Shown: positions 16,608 through 26,083, counted from the first letter of the stretch. The stretch is 64,000 nt of DNA from an uncultured Pelagibacteraceae bacterium (GCA_902623305.1 CACNTB010000001.1:124001-188000); one strand, 5' to 3'. The notes: generated from the letters alone by a model not told the origin. Numbers and translations are program-made.

Positions 16608-17284
16608 ATTTTTGATAATTTTTTTGCTTTAACCAATAAACTAATCATCATTTTTTCTGATAATAATTTTGTATTAACGTTTCTTGGGCTTGGATGATAA
16701 CTTGGAATAATTATTATATCTTTTGGCAAATTTTGTATAGAGCCATGCTTAAAATTAAATTTTTTATCAATTTTGAATTTGTTTTTAAAAATTTTAATAC
16801 AATTATCAAAAGCTACTTTGCCCAGTGTAACAATGACCCTTAATTTACTAAGGAAAAGTATTTCTTCATTAAAATAATTTGAGCAATTTATTAATTCATT
16901 ACTAAGTGGTTTATCTTCAGGAGGAACGCACTTAAGAAAATTAGTAATATAAGTTGATTTTAATTTAAGATTGTCGTTTAAATTTTTAGAAAAAGGATGA
17001 TTAGAAATACCCGCTTCATATAAACATTTAAATAAAAAATCTCCTGATTTGTCACCTGTAAATGCACGACCAGTTCTGGTACCTCCGTGTGCAGCTGGGG
17101 CTAACCCTATAATCGCCATCTTTGAATTTAAATTTCCAAATCCTGGAACTGGCTTACCCCAATATATTTCATTTATATTTTGTTTTCTTTTTGTGATGCT
17201 TACTTTTTTAATATGTTCTACTAATCTTGGACACTTTTTACAGTTTATTATTGTTTTGTTTAAGTGGTCTAATCTAATATCCAT
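16604..17284 (-). CDS. Family 5 uracil-DNA glycosylase (UDGb), iron-sulfur type
   Basis: A 226-residue DNA-repair enzyme. The active-site block GLAPAAHGGTRTGRAFTGD at about residues 60-78 is diagnostic for family 5 UDG, and the second motif is PSYHPSPRNVNT near 198. Cysteines at 15 and 18 (NCKKCPR) with those near 118 (NFLKC) and 133 fit the four ligands of the 4Fe-4S cluster. It removes uracil and other deaminated bases from DNA. Its start codon is only two bases from that of the divergent phosphatase gene, so promoters must overlap coding sequence. Confidence 0.9.
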   Translation of the reverse strand: MDIRLDHLNKTIINCKKCPRLVEHIKKVSITKRKQNINEIYWGKPVPGFGNLNSKMAIIGLAPAAHGGTRTGRAFTGDKSGDFLFKCLYEAGISNHPFSKNLNDNLKLKSTYITNFLKCVPPEDKPLSNELINCSNYFNEEILFLSKLRVIVTLGKVAFDNCIKIFKNKFKIDKKFNFKHGSIQNLPKDIIIIPSYHPSPRNVNTKLLSEKMMISLLVKAKKLSKI

Positions 17285-17286
17285 AT

Positions 17287-17844
17287 ATGAAATTTTTTAA
17301 AATTATATTTATTACTTTTATATTTTTAACATGCGGTGTCAAAGCAGATTTAAATCAAAATTTAATAAAAGAGTTTCAACAGGGTGGAAAATTAATATTT
17401 ATTAGACATGCTTATGCACCTGGAAGTGGTGATCCAAAAAATTTCAATTTAAACGATTGTTCTACTCAAAGAAACTTAAATGATAGTGGGAGAGAGCAAT
17501 CAAAAAATATAGGAAATTTTTTTTCTAGACATAATATTAAAATAAATAAGGTTTATTCAAGTGAGTGGTGCAGATGTAAAGAAACAGCCTTTATTGCTTT
17601 TAAAAGATTTGAAACAAAAAAATTTTTAAATTCTTTTTATAGCCCTCAATTTGCAAAAAATAAAAAAAAACAAGTTAAAGAATTCCAAGAATTTATAAAT
17701 AATTGGGATAAAAAAGAAAACTTAATATTTGTAACTCATTATGTGTTTATTTCTGAAATACTAAATTATGCACCATCCTCTGGAGAAATAATAATAGCAG
17801 ATAAGTACTTTAATATTGTTAATACTTTAGAAATTGAATATTAA
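17287..17844 (+). CDS. Histidine phosphatase superfamily protein, exported
   Basis: A 185-residue protein with an N-terminal signal-like helix (about residues 1-21, ending GVKA). The phosphatase motif IFIRHAYAPGSGDP follows near residue 37, then NLNDSGREQSKNIG near 68 and the second catalytic His in FVTHYVFI near 153. Exported members of this superfamily act as broad-specificity phosphatases in the periplasm; the natural substrate is unknown. Alternative Arg and Glu residues for the phosphate pocket (SSEWCRCKETA) are present, so it is probably active. Confidence 0.82.
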   Translation: MKFFKIIFITFIFLTCGVKADLNQNLIKEFQQGGKLIFIRHAYAPGSGDPKNFNLNDCSTQRNLNDSGREQSKNIGNFFSRHNIKINKVYSSEWCRCKETAFIAFKRFETKKFLNSFYSPQFAKNKKKQVKEFQEFINNWDKKENLIFVTHYVFISEILNYAPSSGEIIIADKYFNIVNTLEIEY

Positions 17845-17855
17845 ACTTAAGTATA

Positions 17856-17993
17856 ATGTCTTCTAAAAGAGCTATGCGTCAAGCACAAAAACAAGCTTAT
17901 GCAAAGCATAGATCAAATATTACAAATAGTAGATTCGAATTAAAAAAAGAATTTTTAAATAAAAGTAAGGTCAAAAAAAAAAATAAAAATTAG
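17856..17993 (+). CDS. Small basic protein (hypothetical, 45 aa)
   Basis: A frame too short for the track, from ATG 17856 to TAG 17993. It begins MSSKRAMRQAQKQAYAKHRS and ends with a Lys/Asn tail; about a third of residues are Lys or Arg and there is no hydrophobic segment, so it could bind nucleic acid or ribosomes. It follows the phosphatase gene by 11 bases and overlaps the convergent next gene by four. Codon use looks like its neighbours, but homologues are needed to confirm it. Confidence 0.45.
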   Translation: MSSKRAMRQAQKQAYAKHRSNITNSRFELKKEFLNKSKVKKKNKN

Positions 17994-18412
17994 CTTTGTC
18001 TATCAAATTTTTCTATTTTTTTACAAGTTGAAACTTTTGATATACTTTCAATATCATTCAATACTGCTTTAATAAATATTTCTTTTTTATTTTTCTCAAA
18101 TAAGATTTGAGTGTAAAATTGAGGGTAACCGTGTTTTAAAGTTAATATTTTTCCATTTTCTTGATAAATATTTCTGACATATGAATTAGATTTTTTAACA
18201 CTTAAATCTGTAATTTTATATTTTTGATAAGTTTTTTCGTTATAAACATAATTTCTTGTCATGATTAATTCGTTAAGATTTAAAATATACTCGTTTTTTA
18301 AAAAACCATCTTCTTTATGATCACATTTGCTAAGCACTATTATCTCAGCATTTAATTTCAAGGTTGAAAAAAAGAAAAATAAAAAAAAAACTAATAAACT
18401 ATTTTTTTTCAT
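17990..18412 (-). CDS. Hypothetical secreted protein
   Basis: A 140-residue protein with a strong signal peptide (hydrophobic Phe/Leu run ending LNA at about residue 22). Two cysteines, near 30 (SKCDHKEDG) and 130 (STCKKI), could form a disulfide in the periplasm. No domain is recognised; the alternating polar and aromatic pattern suggests beta structure. It lies downstream of a small two-helix membrane protein gene, overlapping it by 14 bases, so the pair is probably cotranscribed. Confidence 0.65.
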   Translation of the reverse strand: MKKNSLLVFFLFFFFSTLKLNAEIIVLSKCDHKEDGFLKNEYILNLNELIMTRNYVYNEKTYQKYKITDLSVKKSNSYVRNIYQENGKILTLKHGYPQFYTQILFEKNKKEIFIKAVLNDIESISKVSTCKKIEKFDRQS

Positions 18413-18572
18413 TTCTATCTGCGAAAAATAAAGCGATAATAAAAATTACTGTCCAGGCAAATACAGAAAGTGTTTTGAAAGGAGTTGTTTCAGCTCCCCA
18501 AACATCAAAAAACAAAGCACCTATAATTATACCTGTAGCATAGATAATACTTATTATTTTGACTTTATTCAT
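18399..18572 (-). CDS. Small two-helix membrane protein (hypothetical, 57 aa)
   Basis: A frame not in the track, from ATG 18572 to TAG 18399. It has two hydrophobic helices, IISIIYATGIIIGALFF and FAWTVIFIIALFFAD, joined by a short loop GAETTPFKTL and ending ADRNEKK. It overlaps the start of the following secreted protein gene by 14 bases, an operon-like arrangement. The clear two-helix hairpin topology makes it more convincing than chance. Function is unknown. Confidence 0.58.
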   Translation of the reverse strand: MNKVKIISIIYATGIIIGALFFDVWGAETTPFKTLSVFAWTVIFIIALFFADRNEKK

Positions 18573-18630
18573 AAAATTAAAATTAATATAAAAATTGAAT
18601 GATAAATAGTTATTTTTTTAACAATTGTCA

Positions 18631-18659
18631 TTGGACAAATAGTTTCAATAATATATAAA
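18631..18659 (+). promoter_or_regulatory. Predicted sigma-70 promoter for tRNA-Leu and tig
   Basis: TTGGAC (18631-18636) and TATAAA (18654-18659) are separated by the ideal 17 bases, with the tRNA beginning 14 bases after the -10 box. It is the only good promoter seen before tig, so tig probably shares this transcript. Confidence 0.7.
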
Positions 18660-18673
18660 CCCTCATAATTTGT

Positions 18674-18758
18674 GGGGCGATGGCGGAATTGGTAGACGCG
18701 TTGGTCTTAGGAACCAATATGGCAACATGTGAAGGTTCGAGTCCTTTTCGCCCTACCA
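18674..18758 (+). tRNA. tRNA-Leu (anticodon UAG)
   Basis: The sequence folds as a class II tRNA. The acceptor stem is GGGGCGA with TCGCCCT, followed by discriminator A and an encoded CCA; the anticodon stem TTGGT/ACCAA holds the loop CTTAGGA, giving anticodon TAG; the T arm contains GGTTCGAGTCC; and there is a variable arm as expected for Leu. It reads CUA and probably other CUN codons. It ends 10 bases before the tig start codon. Confidence 0.95.
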
Positions 18759-18768
18759 TTAAAATATT

Positions 18769-20217
18769 ATGAAAGTTACAGTAGAAAATAAAAAAGGATT
18801 AAACAAAGACCTTAAAGTTTTTATCGATAAAGAGACAATGAACTCTTATATGGATAAAAAATATGAAGAGATAAAAAGTAGTGTAAATCTTAAAGGATTT
18901 AGACCAGGTAAAGTTCCAAAAGAAATTTTAAAAAGACAGTTCGGCAAAGCAGTTTTTGGAGAAGTTTTAGATAAAGTTTTAAAAGAAACAACAACCAAAG
19001 CATTAGAGGAAAACAAGATTAAACCAGCTGGTCAGCCAAAACTTGACTTAAAGACTTACGGTGAAGATAAAGATCTTGAGTATGTTTTATCGGTAACGGA
19101 GTTACCAAAAGTAGAAATTAAATCTTTAGAACATATTAAGTTTGATGAATACACAGTAAAAATTGACGATAAAGAAGCAGATAACAGAATAAAAGAAATA
19201 GCTAAAAACCAACCAAATTTTAAAGAAGTTAGCGATGACACAAAAGCTAAAAAAGGTGATTTGGTCTCTTTAGATTACAGAGCAACAGTTGATGGTAAGG
19301 ATTTTAAAGGAAGTGAAGGAAAGAATACTCAGCTAACTTTAGGTAAAGATTTGTTCTTAAAAGGTTTCGATGATCAATTAATTGGAGTTAAGAAGGATGA
19401 TGAAAAAATTATAGAGGCAACTTTGCCTGAAAATTTCCCTGAAAAAGAATTAGTAAATAAAAAAGCTAAATTTAATTGTAAAATTTTAAGTGTTAAACAA
19501 AGAGAAGAAGTAAAAATTGATGATGATTTTGCAAAAAATCTAGGAGCCAAAGATTTAAAAGATTTAAAAATATTAATTTCAAAACAGATTAATGATGAAT
19601 ATAAAAATTCTCTTGACCAACTATCTAAAAACCAAATTCTAAAAGAAATAGAGAAAATCAAAGTAGATGAAGTTCCAGAAAACCTAGTTGAGGAAGAGGT
19701 TAAAGTTCTATCACAAGGCATGTCTGAAGAAGAGGCAAAGAAAAATAAAAAAAACTTTGAAGTAAAAGCTAAAACCAGAATTAAAACTGGATTAATCCTA
19801 AATGAATTTGGGGAAAAAAATCAAATTAAAGTAACAGAACAAGAAGTTCAGGCTGAAGTACAAAAACAATTAAGAATGATGCCTGGACAAGAAAAAATGG
19901 TAATGGATTTTTACCAAAAAAATCCATCTGCATTAGCGAGTTTAAGAGGAACCGTATATGAAGATAAAATTTTAAATTTAATTAAAGAAAAAGGTAAAGC
20001 AAATAAGAAAGAAGTCTCAAAAGAGGAGGCTGAAAAGGTTTTAAAAGAAGCCCATAAGCAAGATTATGATCATAATCACGACCATAGTCATGAAGAAGAA
20101 AAAAAAGATACTAAGAACAAAACACCCACATCATCTACTAAAGAAAAAAAACCTGCAACAAAAAAGGCAAAATCAAAGCCAGTAGCGAAAAAGACAAAAA
20201 AAGTTAGCAAAAAGTAA
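18769..20217 (+). CDS. tig: Trigger factor (ribosome-associated chaperone and prolyl isomerase)
   Basis: A 482-residue trigger factor. The N-terminal ribosome-binding domain has the signature GFRPGKVP at about residues 44-51; an FKBP-type PPIase domain follows ([17 protein letters not shown] near 160); then the helical chaperone domain. It binds at the ribosome exit tunnel and protects nascent chains. The C-terminal 50 residues are unusual: a His-rich stretch ([12 protein letters not shown]) is followed by a Lys/Ala/Pro/Thr-rich tail resembling histone H1. The protein is longer than the usual 430-450 residues. It begins 10 bases after tRNA-Leu without a Shine-Dalgarno sequence, and precedes clpP as in many bacteria. 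Confidence 0.96.
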   Translation: MKVTVENKKGLNKDLKVFIDKETMNSYMDKKYEEIKSSVNLKGFRPGKVPKEILKRQFGKAVFGEVLDKVLKETTTKALEENKIKPAGQPKLDLKTYGEDKDLEYVLSVTELPKVEIKSLEHIKFDEYTVKIDDKEADNRIKEIAKNQPNFKEVSDDTKAKKGDLVSLDYRATVDGKDFKGSEGKNTQLTLGKDLFLKGFDDQLIGVKKDDEKIIEATLPENFPEKELVNKKAKFNCKILSVKQREEVKIDDDFAKNLGAKDLKDLKILISKQINDEYKNSLDQLSKNQILKEIEKIKVDEVPENLVEEEVKVLSQGMSEEEAKKNKKNFEVKAKTRIKTGLILNEFGEKNQIKVTEQEVQAEVQKQLRMMPGQEKMVMDFYQKNPSALASLRGTVYEDKILNLIKEKGKANKKEVSKEEAEKVLKEAHKQDYDHNHDHSHEEEKKDTKNKTPTSSTKEKKPATKKAKSKPVAKKTKKVSKK

Positions 20218-20249
20218 TCTCAAGTTGTATAAGTAAAAAGAATCAACCT

Positions 20250-20861
20250 ATGACAACAAAATTATCAGAGCACATGAGCAATCTTGTACCAATGGTCGTT
20301 GAACAATCTAGCAAAGGTGAGAGAGCTTATGATATTTATTCAAGACTGTTGAAAGAAAGAATTATTTTTTTAACAGGTCAAATCAATGACAACATTGCAT
20401 CATTAGTTACTGCTCAATTATTATTTTTAGAAGCTGAAGATCCAAAAAAAGAAATTTATTTATATATCAATAGTCCAGGTGGTTTAGTTACAGCAGGTCT
20501 AGGTATTTATGATACAATGCAATATGTTAAACCAGACATTTCTACATTATGTATAGGTCAAGCAGCTTCTATGGGTTCTTTTTTGCTTGCATCTGGTACT
20601 AAAGGAAAAAGATTTTCATTACCAAATTCAAGAATAATGGTGCACCAACCATCTGCAGGCTTTCAAGGTCAAGCAACTGATATTGAAATTCATGCTAATG
20701 AAGTTTTATCTTTAAAGAAAAGACTCAATGAAATTTATTCAAAACATACTGGAAAAGGTGTTGAGGAAATAAAATCTGCTCTTGAAAGAGATAATTTCAT
20801 GACCGCAGATGTCGCACAATCTTTTGGTCTTATTGACGAAGTAGTAGAAAAAAGATCTTAA
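20250..20861 (+). CDS. clpP: ATP-dependent Clp protease proteolytic subunit
   Basis: A 203-residue serine peptidase of normal length. The catalytic Ser lies in [14 protein letters not shown] near residue 108 and the His in [18 protein letters not shown] near 133; INSPGG near 74 forms the oxyanion region. Fourteen copies make the proteolytic chamber used by ClpX, whose gene follows. A hairpin and a TATAAT box in the 92-base gap to clpX suggest that expression can be separated. Confidence 0.97.
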   Translation: MTTKLSEHMSNLVPMVVEQSSKGERAYDIYSRLLKERIIFLTGQINDNIASLVTAQLLFLEAEDPKKEIYLYINSPGGLVTAGLGIYDTMQYVKPDISTLCIGQAASMGSFLLASGTKGKRFSLPNSRIMVHQPSAGFQGQATDIEIHANEVLSLKKRLNEIYSKHTGKGVEEIKSALERDNFMTADVAQSFGLIDEVVEKRS

Positions 20862-20874
20862 TACACAATATATT

Positions 20875-20910
20875 GACTCACCATTAATCGAAACTTGATT
20901 AGTGTGAGTC
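20875..20910 (+). promoter_or_regulatory. Stem-loop in the clpP-clpX gap
   Basis: GACTCAC and ATTAATC on the left arm pair with GATTAGT and GTGAGTC on the right arm: two blocks of 7 base pairs (one G-T), with one bulged C and a GAAACTT loop. The following bases, TTCTATAATAG, are not a proper T-run, so it may be a weak terminator, an RNA stabiliser or a processing site. Confidence 0.5.
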
Positions 20911-20913
20911 TTC

Positions 20914-20919
20914 TATAAT
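20914..20919 (+). promoter_or_regulatory. Possible -10 box for clpX
   Basis: A perfect TATAAT lies 34 bases before the clpX start, just after the stem-loop. No good -35 box is found at 16-18 bases upstream, so the call is weak; it could represent an independent clpX promoter. Confidence 0.3.
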
Positions 20920-20953
20920 AGAGTAATTAAATTGATTCGTTATAAAAATTTAA

Positions 20954-22222
20954 ATGACAACAAATAATAAAAATATTCTTTACTGTTCTTTCTGTGGCAA
21001 GAGCCAGCACGAAGTAAGAAAGTTAATTGCTGGTCCTACTGTTTTCATCTGCGACGAGTGTGTTGAGCTATGTATGGACATTATTAAAGAAGAGAGCAAA
21101 GATACTTTTGTCAAACATCAAGATGGTCTTCCATCTCCAAAAGAAATTTGTTCAGTATTAGATGATTATGTAATTGGTCAAGCTCATGCGAAGAAAGTAT
21201 TATCTGTTGCTGTACATAATCATTACAAAAGATTAAATTATGAGAGCAAAACAAGTAAAAATGTTGAGCTATCAAAATCTAATATACTTTTAGTAGGTCC
21301 CACAGGTTGTGGAAAAACATTACTTGCACAAACTTTAGCTAGAATTCTAGACGTACCATTTACTATGGCCGATGCAACAACTCTAACAGAAGCAGGCTAT
21401 GTTGGAGAAGATGTTGAAAATATTATTTTAAAATTATTACAAGCATCTGACTATAATGTTGAAAAAGCTCAAAGAGGTATAGTTTATATTGATGAGGTTG
21501 ATAAAATAAGTAGGAAATCTGAAAATCCATCAATCACAAGAGACGTATCTGGAGAAGGAGTTCAGCAAGCTCTTCTTAAAATAATGGAAGGAACAGTAGC
21601 GAGTGTTCCACCACAAGGAGGGAGAAAACATCCACAGCAAGAATTTCTACAAGTAGATACAACAAACATTTTGTTTATTTGTGGTGGTGCTTTTGCTGGT
21701 CTTGATAAAATAATATCCCAAAGAGATAAAGGTACTTCAATTGGATTTGGTGCGGATGTAAAAAATACGCAAGATAAGAAAACTGGCGAATGGATGAAAG
21801 GACTAGAACCAGAGGATCTACTGAAATTTGGATTAATCCCAGAATTTATTGGAAGACTTCCAATGATTGCAACACTCGAAGATTTAGATGAAAAATCTTT
21901 AATAAAAATATTACAAGAACCAAAGAATTCTTTAACGAAACAATATCAAGAGTTATTTAAATTGGATGGTGCTAAACTAACTTTTAAAGAAAATGGTTTA
22001 AAAGAAATAGCACAAAAAGCAATTAGTAAAAAAACTGGAGCAAGGGGCCTGAGATCAATTTTAGAAAATATTTTGTTGAAAACAATGTACGATCTTCCGA
22101 GTCAAGATAATATCGAAGAGGTTATTGTTGATGCTAGTGCAGCAAAAGGACATTCACAACCAATCTTGGTTCATTCTAAAGGCGACAATAAATCTAAGTC
22201 AAATAAGACCACAGCGGCTTAA
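20954..22222 (+). CDS. clpX: ATP-dependent Clp protease ATP-binding subunit
   Basis: A 422-residue AAA+ unfoldase. The N-terminal zinc finger has CSFCGK and CDECVELC (residues about 11-35), Walker A is GPTGCGKT near 117, Walker B is IVYIDEVDK near 177, and the C-terminal sensor 2 is [11 protein letters not shown] near 358. ClpX unfolds tagged or regulatory substrates and feeds them to ClpP. All key residues and the normal length are present. Confidence 0.97.
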   Translation: MTTNNKNILYCSFCGKSQHEVRKLIAGPTVFICDECVELCMDIIKEESKDTFVKHQDGLPSPKEICSVLDDYVIGQAHAKKVLSVAVHNHYKRLNYESKTSKNVELSKSNILLVGPTGCGKTLLAQTLARILDVPFTMADATTLTEAGYVGEDVENIILKLLQASDYNVEKAQRGIVYIDEVDKISRKSENPSITRDVSGEGVQQALLKIMEGTVASVPPQGGRKHPQQEFLQVDTTNILFICGGAFAGLDKIISQRDKGTSIGFGADVKNTQDKKTGEWMKGLEPEDLLKFGLIPEFIGRLPMIATLEDLDEKSLIKILQEPKNSLTKQYQELFKLDGAKLTFKENGLKEIAQKAISKKTGARGLRSILENILLKTMYDLPSQDNIEEVIVDASAAKGHSQPILVHSKGDNKSKSNKTTAA

Positions 22223-22282
22223 TATCCTTAATAAGTAATAAATTCCTATTGCATTATAAAATATAATATCCATATTGTCATT

Positions 22283-24661
22283 ATGGACGTCAAAATTTCA
22301 CTGCCCTTACTTCCATTGAGAGACATTGTGGTCTTTCCAAGTATGGTAATCCCTTTATTTGTAGGAAGAGATAAATCTATTTCAGCACTGAATGAAGTAA
22401 TGAAAAAAGATAAAAAAATTATTTTAGTAACTCAAAAAAATTCAGAAATTGACGATCCAAAGAAAACTGATGTTTTTATGTATGGTTGTGAAGGCAGTAT
22501 ACTTCAATTACTTAAATTACCAGATGGAACGGTTAAAGTTTTAGTTGAAGGTGTAAAAAGAGTAAAAATTTTAGATTTTAAGGATGATGACAAATTTATT
22601 ACATGTGACTACACGCCATATAATGATATTTTACCTAACAACGAGGATCTATTTCCTCTTGCTGCTACTGCCCTTAGAAGATTAGAAAAACTTACTTCAA
22701 TAAATAAAAAAATTTCTAACGAAACAATAGATACAATCAAGCAATTAAAAGACCCATCACAAATTGCAGACAATATTGCGTCTCATATAACAGCTACTAT
22801 TTCTGAAAAACAACAAATATTTGAAACCGTAGATGTAAAGAAAAGACTAAACGCCATTATTAAAATAATGGAAAATGAAACAAGTATTATTGGTGTTGAA
22901 AAAAGAATAAGAGGACGAGTTAAAACTCAGATGGAAAAAACGCAAAGAGAATATTATTTAAATGAGCAACTAAAAGCCATTCAAAAAGAACTTGGTGAAA
23001 TTGAAGACGGTAAAGATGAAACAACCAGTCTAAATAAAGCAATCACTAAAGCAAAGATGCCTAAAGAGGTTGAGAAAAAATGCTTACAAGAGTTAAAAAA
23101 ATTAAAAAATATGAGTCCGATGTCTGCTGAAGCAACGGTTGTGAGAAATTATTTAGATTGGATGACAGAATTACCTTGGCACAAAAAAAGTGAGGTAGAT
23201 ATAGATTTAAAGAAAGCTCTAGAGATTCTCGATAAAGATCACTTTGGATTAGAAAAAGTTAAAGAGAGAATAATAGAATTTTTAGCTGTTCAAAAAAGAA
23301 TGGAAAAAATTAAAGGTCCAATTTTGTGTTTAGTTGGGCCTCCAGGAGTTGGAAAAACCTCATTAGGAAAATCAATTGCAAAGGCTACCAATAGAGAATT
23401 TGTCAGAATGTCAGTTGGTGGAATGAGAGATGAGGCAGAAATAAGAGGTCACAGAAGAACTTATATTGGATCTTTGCCAGGAAAAATAATTCAGATGATG
23501 AAAAAAGCTGGTACTAAAAATCCTCTAATTTTATTAGATGAAATCGATAAGATTGGAAATGATTATAGAGGAGACCCTTCCTCAGCGTTATTAGAGGCTT
23601 TAGATCCTGAGCAAAATACAACATTTAATGATCATTATTTAGAAGTTGATTATGATTTATCTGATGTAATGTTTGTAACGACCGCTAATACTTTAAATAT
23701 TCTACCCCCTTTATTAGATAGGATGGAAGTAATTAGATTAGCAGGTTACACAGAGGACGAAAAAATTAATATCGCAAACAAGTATTTATTACCAAAACAA
23801 ATCAAAGATAATGGTGTTAAAGAAAAAGAAATGAAGTTGGATGATGATATTATAAAAGAAGTTATAAGAGGTTACACAAAAGAGTCAGGTGTAAGAAATC
23901 TTGAAAGAGAAATATCTAAACTTGCGAGAAAAGTTGTTAAAAAAATTGTAGCTGGTGAAGAAAAAGAGGTTGGAATTAATAATAAAAATTTATCTGAATT
24001 TTTAGGTGTTCCTAAGTTTAAATTTGGAGAGTTAGAGGCTGAGAATAGAGTAGGTATAGTAACAGGACTTGCTTGGACTGAGTATGGTGGTGAAATTTTA
24101 AAAATCGAGACTGTTACAATGCCAGGTAAAGGAAGAATGCAAATCACTGGTAAATTAGGTGATGTAATGCAAGAGTCTGTTAAAGCTGCAAAATCTTTTG
24201 TAAGGTCAAAATGTTTAGAGTACGGAATTATACCTCCTATTTTTGAAAAGAAAGATTTTCATATTCATGTTCCTGAAGGAGCAACACCAAAAGATGGGCC
24301 ATCAGCTGGTATTGGTATGGTGACCTCAATTGTTTCATCAATAACTAATATACCCGTAAGAAGAGACCTTGCTATGACTGGTGAAGTAACCTTAACAGGT
24401 CAAGTGTTGCCAATTGGTGGTTTGAAAGAAAAACTATTAGCTGCGCATAGAGCTGGAATTAGAGAAGTTTTAATTCCTAAAGAAAACGAAAAAGATTTAG
24501 TAGACATGCCTAAGAAAATTATAGACGATATTAAGATCACTCCAGTTGAATATGCTGATCAGGTAATAAAAACAGCTTTAACTAAAGAACTAAAACCTAC
24601 TGAATGGGTTGAAGTTGATATGTCAAAAAAAGACGATAAATCTCAAGCTAGTATTCAATAG
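22283..24661 (+). CDS. lon: ATP-dependent protease La
   Basis: A 792-residue Lon protease. The N-terminal substrate-binding domain begins SLPLLPLRDIVVFP; the ATPase has Walker A GPPGVGKTS near residue 353 and Walker B LLDEIDKIG near 418; the C-terminal peptidase has catalytic Ser in PKDGPSAGIGM near 675 and catalytic Lys in LPIGGLKEKLLAA near 719. It degrades misfolded and specific regulatory proteins. The gene follows clpX by 60 bases, completing a tig-clpP-clpX-lon block common in proteobacteria. Confidence 0.97.
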   Translation: MDVKISLPLLPLRDIVVFPSMVIPLFVGRDKSISALNEVMKKDKKIILVTQKNSEIDDPKKTDVFMYGCEGSILQLLKLPDGTVKVLVEGVKRVKILDFKDDDKFITCDYTPYNDILPNNEDLFPLAATALRRLEKLTSINKKISNETIDTIKQLKDPSQIADNIASHITATISEKQQIFETVDVKKRLNAIIKIMENETSIIGVEKRIRGRVKTQMEKTQREYYLNEQLKAIQKELGEIEDGKDETTSLNKAITKAKMPKEVEKKCLQELKKLKNMSPMSAEATVVRNYLDWMTELPWHKKSEVDIDLKKALEILDKDHFGLEKVKERIIEFLAVQKRMEKIKGPILCLVGPPGVGKTSLGKSIAKATNREFVRMSVGGMRDEAEIRGHRRTYIGSLPGKIIQMMKKAGTKNPLILLDEIDKIGNDYRGDPSSALLEALDPEQNTTFNDHYLEVDYDLSDVMFVTTANTLNILPPLLDRMEVIRLAGYTEDEKINIANKYLLPKQIKDNGVKEKEMKLDDDIIKEVIRGYTKESGVRNLEREISKLARKVVKKIVAGEEKEVGINNKNLSEFLGVPKFKFGELEAENRVGIVTGLAWTEYGGEILKIETVTMPGKGRMQITGKLGDVMQESVKAAKSFVRSKCLEYGIIPPIFEKKDFHIHVPEGATPKDGPSAGIGMVTSIVSSITNIPVRRDLAMTGEVTLTGQVLPIGGLKEKLLAAHRAGIREVLIPKENEKDLVDMPKKIIDDIKITPVEYADQVIKTALTKELKPTEWVEVDMSKKDDKSQASIQ

Positions 24662-24673
24662 AGTTTATTTAAA

Positions 24674-26083
24674 TTAATTTTTTATTAAAATTGCTATAGT
24701 TTGATAGTGATTTATTGTCCTCGAAATATTTTTACTTAATTTATTTTTTTTTAAACAATATTGATACGTATTAGATGGGTCATAACAAATAATCCAAAAT
24801 TTTTTATTATCATTTTTCTTTTTAGTCAAAATCAAATTATTTTTTTTTATTATTTGATGTAAATAGTTATCTACTAATTGATTATATAAATTATTATTAT
24901 TATCCATAAAGCTTGAGATGTAAACGTTACTTTCATTATTTAAATTAATTTCATTTAGAATATTTACGAATTCAGGCTTATCAATTTCTTTTTTAAGATT
25001 TTTTAAAATCTGATTTGTTAAACTTATACTAATTAAAAAAAGAAAAATAAAAATTTTTAATTTAAAATTATTAATCATACTTATCATTAAAGATATAAAA
25101 ATTAAAATTATTGGAATTACATAAATTATATATTTATCATTAAGAACAGGAGTGAATATGTAGCCATATGTAATAGGAACCAAATATGAGAAGAATATCA
25201 CCAGTAATAAAAATGATAATTTTTTATTAAAAACTCGATTTTTCTTTAAATACAAAATTGATATCAAAAAAATGAATATAAATAAATATCCCATTATTTT
25301 AGAGCCAAAGAATTGTTTAAAAAAATAATTAAAAATATAAAAATTGATATTTTGATTGTTTATTGAATTTGACTCAAAACTTAAAATACTCTTATAAAAT
25401 TCAATATTAAAAAATATTGATATAATTATTGATAAACATACGACCCCATTAATTGCAAAATACTTTTTATTTTTTTTTTCAAAGAAAAATTCATAAAAAA
25501 ATAATGAGCCTAATAAAATAAAAGAAAAAATAAATGTATTTAATAAAACAAGACTAGAAATAAATAAAAACAACAGATCCAGACTTTTGAACTCAATGTC
25601 AGTTTCACGAATTTTTAAATAAGAATTTATAAAACAAAGAGATATTAAACAAAAAAGAATAAACACCCTAGCTTCTTGTGTGTATGAAATAAGAAAATAA
25701 TTTGAGGCAAAAAGTATCATTCCTAAATACAAAAAAAATTTATCTTTCGATATTTTTATTAGTATTGAATAAAAAACAAATATTGAAAAAATATGAAATA
25801 TGATGTTGGGCACCCTAACTAATTGATAATCATAGCCAAAAATTTTAAAAAAATATTTTAAAATAAAATAGTACAGTGGCGGTGTATTTTCATAATTAAT
25901 TATTTTTTTAAAAGTTTCATAATTATTTATTTCGGGATTTGTAATCCAAAATGTCATTAACTCGTCAAACCATAGATTTTCTAAATTAATTTGAGATACA
26001 GAAAATGTAAAAAAAACTAATATTGAAAGAAAAACTGAGATATAAGTACTGAAGTTTTTTTTAAAAAAAACATAATTAATCAT
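24674..26083 (-). CDS. GT39-like polytopic glycosyltransferase
   Basis: A 469-residue membrane protein with about ten or more hydrophobic helices. The early motif LWFDELMTFWI (near residue 36) supplies the DE pair of GT-C enzymes, followed by NTPPLYYFILKYFFKIFG near 64-81 and SYTQEARVF near 129-137, all typical of the ArnT/RgtA-D-like GT39 group. Such enzymes transfer sugars from polyprenyl-phosphate donors onto lipid A, O-antigen or proteins in the periplasm. It is convergent with lon and divergent, at 22 bases, from a GT2 gene that could make the lipid-linked donor. The composition is even more AT-rich than the flanking genes. Confidence 0.72.
   Translation of the reverse strand: MINYVFFKKNFSTYISVFLSILVFFTFSVSQINLENLWFDELMTFWITNPEINNYETFKKIINYENTPPLYYFILKYFFKIFGYDYQLVRVPNIIFHIFSIFVFYSILIKISKDKFFLYLGMILFASNYFLISYTQEARVFILFCLISLCFINSYLKIRETDIEFKSLDLLFLFISSLVLLNTFIFSFILLGSLFFYEFFFEKKNKKYFAINGVVCLSIIISIFFNIEFYKSILSFESNSINNQNINFYIFNYFFKQFFGSKIMGYLFIFIFLISILYLKKNRVFNKKLSFLLLVIFFSYLVPITYGYIFTPVLNDKYIIYVIPIILIFISLMISMINNFKLKIFIFLFLISISLTNQILKNLKKEIDKPEFVNILNEINLNNESNVYISSFMDNNNNLYNQLVDNYLHQIIKKNNLILTKKKNDNKKFWIICYDPSNTYQYCLKKNKLSKNISRTINHYQTIAILIKN

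Noticed and set aside
19374-19721. 115-residue minus-strand ORF opposite tig
   Set aside because: Shadow of the trigger factor frame with Ser/Phe-rich composition and no recognisable motif.
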